From: Nocardia pseudobrasiliensis NBRC 108224
GTDB lineage: Bacteria; Actinomycetota; Actinomycetes; Mycobacteriales; Mycobacteriaceae
NCBI RefSeq assembly: GCF_001613105.1
Contig: NZ_BDBS01000004.1
Coordinates: 124,001 to 188,000 of the forward strand
Direction of reading: 5' to 3'
DNA length: 64,000 bases
A model generated the notes under the pieces. It made no database searches and was not told the DNA's origin. It saw only the letters and a program-made list of their open reading frames with translations. Made by a program: the position numbers and the translations under genes. Of this stretch, positions 17,420 to 25,995 are shown in pieces (the first letter of the stretch is position 1; each line of letters starts with the position of its first letter).

Positions 17420-20400
17420 TCAGTCCTTTCGGAGGGGACGCGCGAGCTGCTGCCCGCGCAATCGGTAGGTGGGATAGGTGTAGGCCGGGAAGGCCGTCAG
17501 ATCGCCGGTCTGCAGTTCGGGCACGCGCGCGCGAATCTCGCCGGTCTGGAATTCCACCCCGATCGGGTGTAATTCGTTGAGCACGTTCATCAGTCGCTCG
17601 TATTGATCGCGGCGGATGCGGATCTTCTGCCCGGCCCGCTCGAGGTCGAGCAATTCCTGAATCAATCCGACCCGGACGACATAGGGCGCGTTGGCCGTTG
17701 CCGGGGCACGCACCCGCACCTGTACGGTCCCGGCCAGTCTGGCGGTGAGCTCGGCGAGCTCACCGGTCGATCCGTCCAGGGCGGCGACGGCCTCGTCGGC
17801 GTTCACCTGCGACCACACCAGCCGCCGCCCACCGGCCGGAGCCAGCGGCCATACCGCGGTGATCGGCAGGGTCGGACCGGATCTGGTGGGACCGGCCACG
17901 GTCACGACCGCATCGCCGCGACTGTTGCCCAGATCGCCGCTCAGCACGGCGAGGACCGGGCCGCCGAATGGCATCAGCGCCACCGGAATTCCGGGCGGTG
18001 TACTGGTGGCGACCTCGAAACTGTTGCTGCCCAGCACCTTCAGGCGGGTGATTCGATTGGAGATCGACTCCCCGATGTACACATACCCCCCGCCCTCGTC
18101 CACGCGCACCCGATTCGGATAGGGACCGAGTCCTGAATAGGTCGATGCAAGCGCGCGAGTGCCCGCGTCGAATACCCACAGCGTCTTCGGACCGGTCACG
18201 CAGATGACGGTGCTGCTCGCGGAGATGGCCATCGGAACATCGGGCAGCGTCACCGCGGAAGTCCAAGCGCCCGAGGCGATATCGACGCCGCGCAGCGTCT
18301 TGTCGTCACAGGCGACCCACGCGACGGCACCGGCGGCATCCAGCGCCAACGCCCGGCCCGACGCCGAATTCGGTATCACCCACTGCTTCACCAGCGCCAG
18401 GGTGTTGGCGTCGACGGTCGTCACCCACCCCGGCGTGAGCACCACCAGCAGCGGCTTGGTCGGATGACCCGCGATCGCCACCGGCGCCGACGGCAGAAAG
18501 GTGCGCGGGGTGTTGGCCACCACCGCGCGATCGTCCACCGAGATCGCGGTGATCGAGAGGAAGCCTGCACTGGCGGTGTAGACGCGCTTGCCATCCGGAC
18601 TCGCCGCGATGCCGACCGGCAACGGATCCACCGCGATGCCGTCGCGCAGCAGCGCGCCGGTGGTCGAATCGAGCAGCGACACCGCCGAGGAGCCCTGATT
18701 CACCACGCCCACGGTCGTGCCCGCGAGCACCCCGCCGACCGGATTGTCGTGGCGCAGCATTGCAATCGGTGTGACGGACCCCTCTTCGACGTATTTCGGA
18801 CCGTCGAGCGCGATATTGCGCCGCCCGTGATGAGCGATTCGCACGGTCGTGCCGGTATTGCGCACATAATCGAATCCGACACTCTGCGCGATCGCCGCGA
18901 TACTCGCCGGGCTGAGCCCGCGAGCGCCACCGTCGAGGGTGAATGCCCGACCAACACCGTCGAGTCCGGCCCCGCCCGGCGTCCAGCCGGACACCAGGCG
19001 AATCGGTTCGACAGTGTTCGGTGCGACCCGGGGCATCCGGGCGAGAATCGCCAGCAGACGTCCGAGGCGGGTGGCGACCGGCCCCTGGAAGCGATTCGAG
19101 CCGGGCACCGCGACCGTCAGCACCGGATCCGAGACCGCGACAAGGTAATCCGGCGAGTAGGCACTGTCGTCCGGTGTGCCCGCGACGGATTCGGACACAC
19201 CGTAGGCGCCGTCGGAGCCGATCGAGATGCCCGCCTCGACACCGCTGGTTCCGATGGTGAACCGCCGCATCGCGCTGTAGCTCGAACCGCCCAGACGCAC
19301 TTCGACTTTCACGGTGACCTCACCGGGGGCCGAAGCGGTGAGCTGAGCGGTGTTCGCGACCGGATCGATGGCCAGCCGCGCCCGCCCCGGTCCTGCCTGC
19401 AGCACGGTCCAGCGCACCTCCGCCTCCCTGGGCGGAACGGGGGCCAGCGACAGCGGATACGTCCGATTCGACGCCGTGTCCTTGTCGTACCACTCACCGG
19501 TGGGCCCGATGATCTGCAGCGCCGAGGTGTCGGCCATCGCGGCGTAGATCTCGCCGGTGTCGGCGCGATGGCGCACCCAGGAGAATCCGGCGCGATGCAC
19601 GAGCGCGGCCACCCGGGCGCGAACGGCCGCCGGGCACCGGAAGACCACGGCCCGCCCGACCGCGCGCAGATCACCGGCGTTGGGATCGAACGCGCCGATG
19701 TGCAGGTCGGGGAAATACACGCCGCCGTCGTCGAGCAGCAATTGAATCAGCGTGTCGAGCGGAGCGCGCAGCGGCTGGCGGATGCGTCCGGCGTCGTCCA
19801 TGGTGATCAGCACCGACGGCTGATAGGTGACCAGCCAGCGGGCATCGAAACGGTCGTCGGCGACGGTGCCGCAGACCTGGGCCTGGGAGCTGGTCCGGCG
19901 GCCCCGCGCATCGATGGACTCCCCGGGGCCGAGGCTCCTCGGGCGAATCGTCATGGTGTGCAGGCCGATCGGCGAGCGATCGAACGCATCCGACACCGCG
20001 ATCGGACGCGAATACCCGTTGATCCGGCCCACGACCTCGTTCAGCCGGTCGGTGATATTGGCGGGTGTCGGGAGATTCCAGCGCTGGAATACGGCCAGCC
20101 GCCGCCGGTAGTTCGCATCGTCCTCGCCGAGTACGGGCGCGAACGAGGTCAGCGCGCGCCGCGAGATCCGGACCTCGTCGATCGTGCCGGAGAACGGCCC
20201 GCTGAAATTCGCCGCGCCGGAGTAGCCGATGCACAGCTGCGCGGTATTGGTCAGCGCGCCGAGATTCGCCGCGGCCGTGGCGCGCAGCACGCCGTCGACG
20301 TACAGCCGCGCCACCCGCCGATCCCGATCCAGGACTGCGGCGAGGTGGTGGAAGCGGTCCACGTCGAGGGAGACATCGGCGTAGAGCGAGAGCCGACCCG

Positions 20401-21394
20401 TGCTCGTACCGTCCGACAGCAGCAGCAGCACATTGCGTTCCAGCCCGCGGAAGGTCCCGATGTGCAGACTCCACCCGGGGGTCGCCGGATCGAGATCGGC
20501 ATGTTTGGACAGCACCGCCCCGGTTCCCACACCCGCCGCCGGGCGTACGAAACATTCGGCGGTGAAGCCCATTTTGTCCGGCACCGCGAAGTCGCTGTGA
20601 TCATCGACCCGGATATCGCCCGTGCCGTCGAAGCGCATCCCGGCCCCGAACCGGCCGTCGACGCCGGTGACCACCGACGCCGCGCGTCGTCCGGGATGTC
20701 CCGCGCCGGTGTAGAGGGCCGTCGAGTCGACGACCGCGGTACTCGTGGCGTCGTCCTGTAGGTGATACAGCGCGATCGTGTCGTCGGAGAAGCCGTAGGG
20801 CAGTGGGGGAAATCGCGGGATGCTCAGATCGGAACCGATCAGATCCAGTGACAGCCCGCTGGCCGAGGCCACCGCGCTCTGATGTCGCACCCGACCCAAC
20901 TGGGACGCGATCACATCGCGGTCGCCGCCGAGCACCCACAGCAGCGCGGCGAGATCGCCGAGCAGGGCGGTGAATCCGAAGGTGTACTGCACCGCGGGTG
21001 TGGTCTGGCTCGACGGCCCCGCCACGGTCGCGGATTTCAGCACCGCCGTGGCGGCGTCGACGCCCAGCGGGACGATCAGCGACGAGCCCTCCGGCGTACC
21101 CGCCGGAATCGCCATGGTCACAACGGTTTTCGTGGAGCCGGGCGCGGTGTAGGCGATCTGCAGCGACAGATCGTCGACCACGGGCCGCAGGATCCGCACG
21201 ATGTAGCGGATCCGCGGATCGGTGCCGTACCGGGCCCGATGCTCGGCGAAATCGTAGGGCAGGAACGGCGCGGAGGATTGCCCCTCGCCACTGGCGAAGC
21301 GCAGGTCCAGGCGATCGGCCCCGGCCGCGAACGGTGGGGTGAGGGTGCCCGCCATCCGATCCAGCGCGGCCGGATACAGGTCGATGTCGCTCAT
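17420..21394 (-). CDS. Large tail-fibre-like protein with LamG and beta-propeller regions
   Basis: 1324 residues. Residues 1-200 resemble a baseplate-attachment region. About 205-410 is a LamG/concanavalin-like jelly roll, a carbohydrate-binding fold (DDHSDFAVPDKMGFTAECFV, HHLAAVLDRDRRVARLYVDG, GTIDEVRISRRAL). DDANYRRRLAVFQRWNLPTP follows at about 425, similar to the gpI-type region of tail proteins. About 880-1200 is a YncE-like beta-propeller with blades such as GIAASPDGKRVYTA and ALDAAGAVAWVACDDKTLRG. It overlaps the baseplate J gene by 4 bases. I infer the main host- or surface-recognition component. It is long compared with the structural genes around it, and the mosaic layout points to domain exchange. 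Confidence 0.82.
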   Translation of the reverse strand: MSDIDLYPAALDRMAGTLTPPFAAGADRLDLRFASGEGQSSAPFLPYDFAEHRARYGTDPRIRYIVRILRPVVDDLSLQIAYTAPGSTKTVVTMAIPAGTPEGSSLIVPLGVDAATAVLKSATVAGPSSQTTPAVQYTFGFTALLGDLAALLWVLGGDRDVIASQLGRVRHQSAVASASGLSLDLIGSDLSIPRFPPLPYGFSDDTIALYHLQDDATSTAVVDSTALYTGAGHPGRRAASVVTGVDGRFGAGMRFDGTGDIRVDDHSDFAVPDKMGFTAECFVRPAAGVGTGAVLSKHADLDPATPGWSLHIGTFRGLERNVLLLLSDGTSTGRLSLYADVSLDVDRFHHLAAVLDRDRRVARLYVDGVLRATAAANLGALTNTAQLCIGYSGAANFSGPFSGTIDEVRISRRALTSFAPVLGEDDANYRRRLAVFQRWNLPTPANITDRLNEVVGRINGYSRPIAVSDAFDRSPIGLHTMTIRPRSLGPGESIDARGRRTSSQAQVCGTVADDRFDARWLVTYQPSVLITMDDAGRIRQPLRAPLDTLIQLLLDDGGVYFPDLHIGAFDPNAGDLRAVGRAVVFRCPAAVRARVAALVHRAGFSWVRHRADTGEIYAAMADTSALQIIGPTGEWYDKDTASNRTYPLSLAPVPPREAEVRWTVLQAGPGRARLAIDPVANTAQLTASAPGEVTVKVEVRLGGSSYSAMRRFTIGTSGVEAGISIGSDGAYGVSESVAGTPDDSAYSPDYLVAVSDPVLTVAVPGSNRFQGPVATRLGRLLAILARMPRVAPNTVEPIRLVSGWTPGGAGLDGVGRAFTLDGGARGLSPASIAAIAQSVGFDYVRNTGTTVRIAHHGRRNIALDGPKYVEEGSVTPIAMLRHDNPVGGVLAGTTVGVVNQGSSAVSLLDSTTGALLRDGIAVDPLPVGIAASPDGKRVYTASAGFLSITAISVDDRAVVANTPRTFLPSAPVAIAGHPTKPLLVVLTPGWVTTVDANTLALVKQWVIPNSASGRALALDAAGAVAWVACDDKTLRGVDIASGAWTSAVTLPDVPMAISASSTVICVTGPKTLWVFDAGTRALASTYSGLGPYPNRVRVDEGGGYVYIGESISNRITRLKVLGSNSFEVATSTPPGIPVALMPFGGPVLAVLSGDLGNSRGDAVVTVAGPTRSGPTLPITAVWPLAPAGGRRLVWSQVNADEAVAALDGSTGELAELTARLAGTVQVRVRAPATANAPYVVRVGLIQELLDLERAGQKIRIRRDQYERLMNVLNELHPIGVEFQTGEIRARVPELQTGDLTAFPAYTYPTYRLRGQQLARPLRKD

Positions 21395-22701
21395 CTGCTC
21401 ACCACCTGCATATCGATCAGGCCGCTGTCCTGCCGGAACAGCGCGATCTCGGTCGGCGCGAGCGCGAGACTCTCCCCCACCGCGGCCTCGATCGGATCGA
21501 TGCCGAACAGCTCACCGCCGAATGTGATTCGGCCCAGTGCGGGCGGGAATCGGCGCAGCCGTAGATCTTTGACGTCCACGACGCCCGGCTGTTCGGCCAG
21601 CACGCACATCACCTGCGAATACAGCACATCCGCGCCCAGCCGCAGCACACCCAGACTCTGCGACAGGCGATCCAGCAGTGCGGCGCGCAGCGAGTTGGCG
21701 TCCTGGCCGCGCTCGATCACGACCGTGGCCCGCAAGCCGATCTCGATGTGGTTGGCCTCGATGATGTTGGGATGGATGCCCACCGGGCGCACCCGATCGA
21801 CCTCGGCCTTCACCTGCTCGTAGATCCCGGTCACGGAACCGGTTGTGCGCCAAGGGCGGGCGAATTCGTGCGCCACGACGACATCGAAGAAATAGGGCTC
21901 GCCGAACTCGCGCTCACCGCTGAAGGCGCGCTCGTTGAAGGCGAACTGACCGAAAAAGCTCTGCGTGACATCCACGCCGCCGAGCGAATCCGACAGCAGC
22001 ACATCGAGAACGCCGCGCACACCGAGCGCCGCCGCGCGCACGCTCTGCAAAGTCCACATATCGCGCGGGAAGCCGAGTTGGCGGGCTCGGTAGGAGGTGT
22101 CGGTCTCCTGCTTCTCACCACCGGTGAAGGCGGCCGGATTGACCGCGGCGATGGTGATGGTGTCGGGGTAGTTCAGTTGCACCCGAAGGTAATCGGGATC
22201 CACCTGCGCCAGGGTGTTCGGGGCGATATCGCCCTCCCACCCCGCCACGAAGGCGCGCACCAGCACGGTCGCCTTCGGCGCCTGAGCGGTCAGGCGCACC
22301 GCGGCCGTGGTGTAGTAGGCATTCACCGGCGAGGACTGATCCAGTACCACCGTGCCCGCGGGCAGCGTATACGTCCGCCCCGCAACGGCATTCGCGATCG
22401 TCAGCTCGGCCTGGCCCTCGGAGAACAGATAGTTGCGCGACAGCCCGATGTCCTGTCCGAGCAGATCCAGATCCGCGCCGGAGGCGGTGGAGGCGAACTG
22501 GCTGTAGTACACGTCCTCGAGGCGCTGCCACAGCATGGCGTCCTCGTCACAGGTCGCCTGCAGCAGTTTCGTCAGCACGCTGGTGCCGGACAGATCGATA
22601 TCGGGCCCGAACGCGTCCAGGGCGCGCTGTCGCGCCGAGGCCAGTATCTCGGTCAAACCCTTGAGGACGAAACCGTCCTCGGTCACGCCGTATTGCGTCA
22701 T
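21391..22701 (-). CDS. Baseplate J/gp47 family protein
   Basis: 436 residues. The N-terminal region has the baseplate-J pattern: DLSGTSVLTKLLQATCDEDAMLW, then YSQFASTASGADLDLLGQDIGL and a beta segment RTYTLPAGTVVLDQSSPVN, followed by ETDTSYRARQLGFPRDMW. This is the T4 gp6/Mu gp47/Afp11-type wedge protein that forms the baseplate ring of contractile tails. The ATG at 22701 is chosen because it overlaps the gp25-like stop (ATGA); longer upstream reading is inside that gene. Its length is normal for the family. Confidence 0.88.
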   Translation of the reverse strand: MTQYGVTEDGFVLKGLTEILASARQRALDAFGPDIDLSGTSVLTKLLQATCDEDAMLWQRLEDVYYSQFASTASGADLDLLGQDIGLSRNYLFSEGQAELTIANAVAGRTYTLPAGTVVLDQSSPVNAYYTTAAVRLTAQAPKATVLVRAFVAGWEGDIAPNTLAQVDPDYLRVQLNYPDTITIAAVNPAAFTGGEKQETDTSYRARQLGFPRDMWTLQSVRAAALGVRGVLDVLLSDSLGGVDVTQSFFGQFAFNERAFSGEREFGEPYFFDVVVAHEFARPWRTTGSVTGIYEQVKAEVDRVRPVGIHPNIIEANHIEIGLRATVVIERGQDANSLRAALLDRLSQSLGVLRLGADVLYSQVMCVLAEQPGVVDVKDLRLRRFPPALGRITFGGELFGIDPIEAAVGESLALAPTEIALFRQDSGLIDMQVVSR

Positions 22702-23096
22702 GCCGGTGCTCCTACGGTGGTCGTCAGCACGGCCGGGACGCCGTCGCTGGTGATGATCGACACCACGACCTGCCACACCCGGTGGCGCGGGTCGATCCCC
22801 GGATCGCTGACCTGGATGTCGCGGATCTCCTGTACCCGCGAGTCGCCGGACAGGGTGCGAACGATGTTCAGGCGCAGCAGATCCCGCATCTCGTGCGCGC
22901 TCACCGGGGTGGTGAACACGGATTCGTAGTCCAGTCCGTAGCGGATGTCGTAGCGGTCCCCGCCCAGCGGGGTCAGCAGCCGGATCTGCAGGTCCTGCGC
23001 CAGATTGGGAAGTCCGGAACGGGTGGCGATCGCTCCGTTCTCGATGACGAGATCGCCCTTCTCCAGCCGGATTCCGGTGTTGTTCGGTGTATTCAT
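22698..23096 (-). CDS. GPW/gp25-like baseplate wedge protein
   Basis: 132 residues. The gp25-like fold is visible as LAQDLQIRLLTPLGGDRYDIRYGLDYESVF, HEMRDLLRLNIVRTLSGDSRVQEI and a final pair of strands (WQVVVSIITSDGVPAVLTT). In T4, Afp9 and T6SS TssE this protein bridges the baseplate to the first sheath ring. It sits directly before the baseplate J gene, the order seen in most contractile tails. The ATG at 23096 starts the domain; reading further upstream enters the PAAR-like gene in another frame. Confidence 0.86.
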   Translation of the reverse strand: MNTPNNTGIRLEKGDLVIENGAIATRSGLPNLAQDLQIRLLTPLGGDRYDIRYGLDYESVFTTPVSAHEMRDLLRLNIVRTLSGDSRVQEIRDIQVSDPGIDPRHRVWQVVVSIITSDGVPAVLTTTVGAPA

Positions 23097-23104
23097 GGTC
23101 GCTC

Positions 23105-23428
23105 TCACTTCGCGTCGAGAATCGTCTGGCCGGGATCGGTGACGGTGAGCTTGCCGCTCGTACCCGACCCGAGGGTCACCGCGACGGCACTGCTCAGCAC
23201 GACCGCTTTGCCCCCGACCCTGAGCACGGTGGACAGGCCCGCGGTGATCGGCCCGAGCTTCTTGCACGGGCCCGGAGACGGTGCGGCACAGTCGAATACG
23301 GCGGTGGTGAAATCCGATTCGACCAGCACGGGTTGACCTGCCACCTTCAGCACCGTGCTGCCGGTGACGTGAATGGGCGCATGTGAGCACGTCATCACCG
23401 CGCCGACGACGAGTACCTGTGCCATCAC
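23105..23428 (-). CDS. PAAR-like spike-tip protein
   Basis: 107 residues. It begins with VVGAVMTCSHAPIHVTGSTVL and has repeated short strands with Gly turns (KVAGQPVLVESDF, RVGGKAVVLSSAV). The early Cys and His with later Cys residues (CAAPSPGPC) could bind a metal, as PAAR tips do. PAAR proteins sharpen the spike and can carry effectors; this one has no extra domain. The first ATG at 23428 overlaps the spike gene stop by 4 bases. It lies between the hub/spike and gp25-like genes, as Afp10 does near Afp8 and Afp9. Confidence 0.8.
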   Translation of the reverse strand: MMAQVLVVGAVMTCSHAPIHVTGSTVLKVAGQPVLVESDFTTAVFDCAAPSPGPCKKLGPITAGLSTVLRVGGKAVVLSSAVAVTLGSGTSGKLTVTDPGQTILDAK

Positions 23429-25083
23429 CCCACCTCCACCGAGGAGGCGGCGAGTTTGACGGTGTCGGCGGTCATGGTGATCGTGCCGCCGCTCAGCGCG
23501 ATCGAGGCCTGCCCGTTGCCGAGGGTCACATCCTTGCCGTCGGTGGTGACCGAGACCGAGCCGTCCTCGGCGATGGTCACCGTGGTTCCCCTGGCGTGCT
23601 TGATGATCAGCGTCTCACCGGCCGGGGGCGTCGGTCGCGCACCGACCTCGGGCAGCGTGTCCGTGCCGACCTCGATGCCGAGGCCGACCGCCTGCAACAC
23701 CCGGTGGCCGGTGGCGTCGGTCAGATCGTTCACGCCCTTGCCCGCGGGCCGCCCATCGGAGACGCCGGTCGGCAGGCACAGCCAGTAGTCGCCCGGCTCG
23801 TTGGCGGGCGGGCGGTGATCGGCGTGGCGCGACCAGAGGAATCCGCCCGCGACCGCGTCGCTGACCTCACCGCCGTTGTGCAGCAGCAGCGCCCGCATGC
23901 CCGGATACACCGGCACCATCAATCCCGTTCGATCCCAGGCGAATACGGAAGCCATCGGCTTGTCGTGCAGCACCAGCCGGTTGTCCACGGGATCGTCGAC
24001 GCTCGAGGCCGCGCGTCGCTGACCGTAGTTCAGGGTGGCGCGGTGACCGCCGTTGTCGCCCGCGCCCGCCCTGTTGTAGGTGGCGACGTCCCCGATGTCC
24101 ACGGTCGGATGGTCGGCGAGCAGGGAGCGGGTCATGGACTGGAAGTCGTCGGCGACCGCGTGCGCGCCGTCCACGGCGTTGGGCCGATGCGCCGCGTCGA
24201 CGTCGAGCAGCGTGACCTCGCAGGTGTATCCGCTGCGCAGGCTGAACCGATGCTGCACCGATTCGATGCGCAGATCATGGGACTCGTTGTCCTCCAGCAG
24301 GACCCGAGCGCCGATCTGCAATATCGGATCGCCGAGTACGCTCAGCTCGTAGCGGGTGGTGGTACCCGACGCGGCCTGCAGATCCGGAGATCCGCTGTCC
24401 CAGCGGCGTTTTCCGATGATGTTCTCCGCCGCGGTGAACCGCGCGCCCGGCAGCGGATCTCCGAGCGTGCCGAGCACCGCCCTCCCGGCCCGCACCGCCA
24501 GTGGCACGCCCGCCCGGGTCGCCAGATCGCCCAGGGCGCTGAGCGCGGTGCCCGCGGCGATGGTCAGATCGCGATCGGATCCGGTGACGCCCTGGCGGCC
24601 GATGGTCACCCTCGTCCGGCGTTCGAGATCGGCCAGAATCTCCTCGAAGGTCGACTCCCCCGGTTTGTGATACGGATAGTCCTGCCGTCGCAGCAGATAT
24701 CCCGCCCGCTCGAGCCCCTTGATCCGGGTCAGCAGGCTCCCGTCGGCGGCGACCTCGTTGCGGGTCTCGGTGATCGCGCCCAGCATGACCGTCGCCCGCC
24801 GGGTCGAGGGCTGATCGAAGTAGCCGAGCTGGATCTCCACCAGAATCGGTGTGTCCGAACCGGATCGGGTGCGGGTGCGTTCGGCCAGATCCTTCGCCTC
24901 GTCCAGTGGCAGATCCCACAGGGTGATGTCGAAGGTGGAGGGATGCGGGCCCAGGGTCGCCTTGGTCTCGACCGCGGCGTCCACCAGAACCCCGCCGCCC
25001 AGCAGATCGTTGGAGGCCCGCAGGAACGGTGTCGCGTCGGGGTCGGTGCGGAATCGAAGCTGGTACCAGATCACGAAGCCCAT
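23425..25083 (-). CDS. Hub/spike protein (VgrG/gpD/Afp8-like)
   Basis: 552 residues. The N-terminal ~330 residues fit the gp27/gpD hub (PSTFDITLWDLPLDEAKDLAER, KGLERAGYLLRRQDYPYHKPGESTFEEIL, ENIIGKRRWDSGSPDLQA). A middle region with VPVYPGMRALLLHNGG resembles the gp5 OB fold. The C-terminal ~60 residues alternate polar and hydrophobic positions (TTVTIAEDGSVSVTTDGKDV, IALSGGTITMTADTVKLA), as in the beta-helical needle. There is no lysozyme domain and no C-terminal effector extension. It overlaps both neighbours, so it is co-translated. This is a core part of the puncturing device. Confidence 0.87.
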   Translation of the reverse strand: MGFVIWYQLRFRTDPDATPFLRASNDLLGGGVLVDAAVETKATLGPHPSTFDITLWDLPLDEAKDLAERTRTRSGSDTPILVEIQLGYFDQPSTRRATVMLGAITETRNEVAADGSLLTRIKGLERAGYLLRRQDYPYHKPGESTFEEILADLERRTRVTIGRQGVTGSDRDLTIAAGTALSALGDLATRAGVPLAVRAGRAVLGTLGDPLPGARFTAAENIIGKRRWDSGSPDLQAASGTTTRYELSVLGDPILQIGARVLLEDNESHDLRIESVQHRFSLRSGYTCEVTLLDVDAAHRPNAVDGAHAVADDFQSMTRSLLADHPTVDIGDVATYNRAGAGDNGGHRATLNYGQRRAASSVDDPVDNRLVLHDKPMASVFAWDRTGLMVPVYPGMRALLLHNGGEVSDAVAGGFLWSRHADHRPPANEPGDYWLCLPTGVSDGRPAGKGVNDLTDATGHRVLQAVGLGIEVGTDTLPEVGARPTPPAGETLIIKHARGTTVTIAEDGSVSVTTDGKDVTLGNGQASIALSGGTITMTADTVKLAASSVEVG

Positions 25084-25454
25084 CGCAGCGCCACCCCTCC
25101 CACCACGGACGAGCCGTACGCGCCGGACCCGTTGATATTGCGCGGATCCACCGACAGATCGGTGAACAGCAGCGCCAGCTCCTGAGCCTCATATTCCAGA
25201 TCCGGAACGACCTTGCGCCGGAACAGGACTCGGGTTCCGGTGGTCTCCTCGGCCGACACCTCCAGCGCCAGGAACGCGCCCGGGCACGGCAGCCGCAACG
25301 GCGTCGTCGCGCGCAGCAGCTCCTCGTCGGTGACGTTCACATGCGCCGACAGCACATAGATGCGCTGGCCCAGCGAGATCCGCAGCGCCTGCGGGAAACC
25401 CTGATCGGCGTCGATCGGGATGCGTAGATATGGATGATGCGGTGTCGTGGTCAT
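25071..25454 (-). CDS. Small baseplate-region protein of the injection operon
   Basis: 127 residues, beta-rich with a strongly hydrophobic C-terminal stretch (EAQELALLFTDLSVDPRNIN). No named family is recognised. The ATG at 25454 opens MTTTPHHPYLRIPI; the frame extending further upstream has no support. It overlaps the hub gene by 13 bases and is placed where contractile tails encode hub-associated or LysM-type proteins, but no LysM motif is visible. It may fill that structural role with a different fold. Confidence 0.7.
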   Translation of the reverse strand: MTTTPHHPYLRIPIDADQGFPQALRISLGQRIYVLSAHVNVTDEELLRATTPLRLPCPGAFLALEVSAEETTGTRVLFRRKVVPDLEYEAQELALLFTDLSVDPRNINGSGAYGSSVVGGVALRWAS

Positions 25455-25494
25455 CGGGCGGGCCTCACGAAGTGGTCGACGTGGACGGTGCGGT

Positions 25495-25995
25495 TCACAG
25501 CGGCACCGACGGGACGGCGGGTACGGCTGCCGGGGTCGCGGCGCCGCCGAATACGGCGCTGCCCGCGGCCAGCGCGAGATCGGCGATCTCACCGGCCAAC
25601 GCGCTGGCGGTGCCGCGCGGGACGTGCTCGAGGCTGATGGACACATCGATCGCGTCCCGCTTCTGCACGCTCTGGGTGAAGCGCAGATCGGTGATCTGCA
25701 TATCCAGGCTGATGGTCAGGCCGCATACGACCGGAATCCCGGTCACCGCCAGGGTGGTCGCGGTCGCGGCGACCAGCAGCCGCGAATTCAGGGCCAAAAC
25801 CTCGAGCGCCTTCTTGGTCACGAGCCGATCCGGACCCAGCAGCATGGCCTCGATCGCGATGGCCTTGCGGGTGGGCGCGATCGCCTGGGAGAACTTGCTG
25901 TCGGCGATGCGCTGGATCTGATATCCCTCGGTCATCGAGACGCTCTGCACATACAGCAGCGGCACCGGACCGATCAGTACTGGTTGCGCCGTCAC
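25495..25995 (-). CDS. Phage-tail-type protein of the injection operon (probable tube-baseplate connector)
   Basis: 166 residues. The core (YQIQRIADSKFSQAIAPTRKAI, then LVTKKALEVLALNSRLLVAA and ISLDMQITDLRFTQSVQKRDAI) has the look of small tail-tube-initiator or LysM-partner proteins, but I cannot name the family. The C-terminal 30 residues are Ala/Pro/Val-rich. A GTG start is used, overlapping the upstream stop as GTGA, with GGAAGGAG about 9 bases before it. Position after the cargo-like genes and before the hub gene supports a structural role close to the baseplate. Confidence 0.7.
   Translation of the reverse strand: MTAQPVLIGPVPLLYVQSVSMTEGYQIQRIADSKFSQAIAPTRKAIAIEAMLLGPDRLVTKKALEVLALNSRLLVAATATTLAVTGIPVVCGLTISLDMQITDLRFTQSVQKRDAIDVSISLEHVPRGTASALAGEIADLALAAGSAVFGGAATPAAVPAVPSVPL

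Noticed and set aside
18464..20761. 765-residue plus-strand reading frame
   Set aside because: Antisense to the fibre gene; composition dominated by Arg, Gly and His with no domain pattern.
23105..25083. Type VI secretion system
   Set aside because: Spike and PAAR-like proteins are present, but no TssJLM membrane complex or ClpV; gene order fits phage-tail/eCIS systems better.
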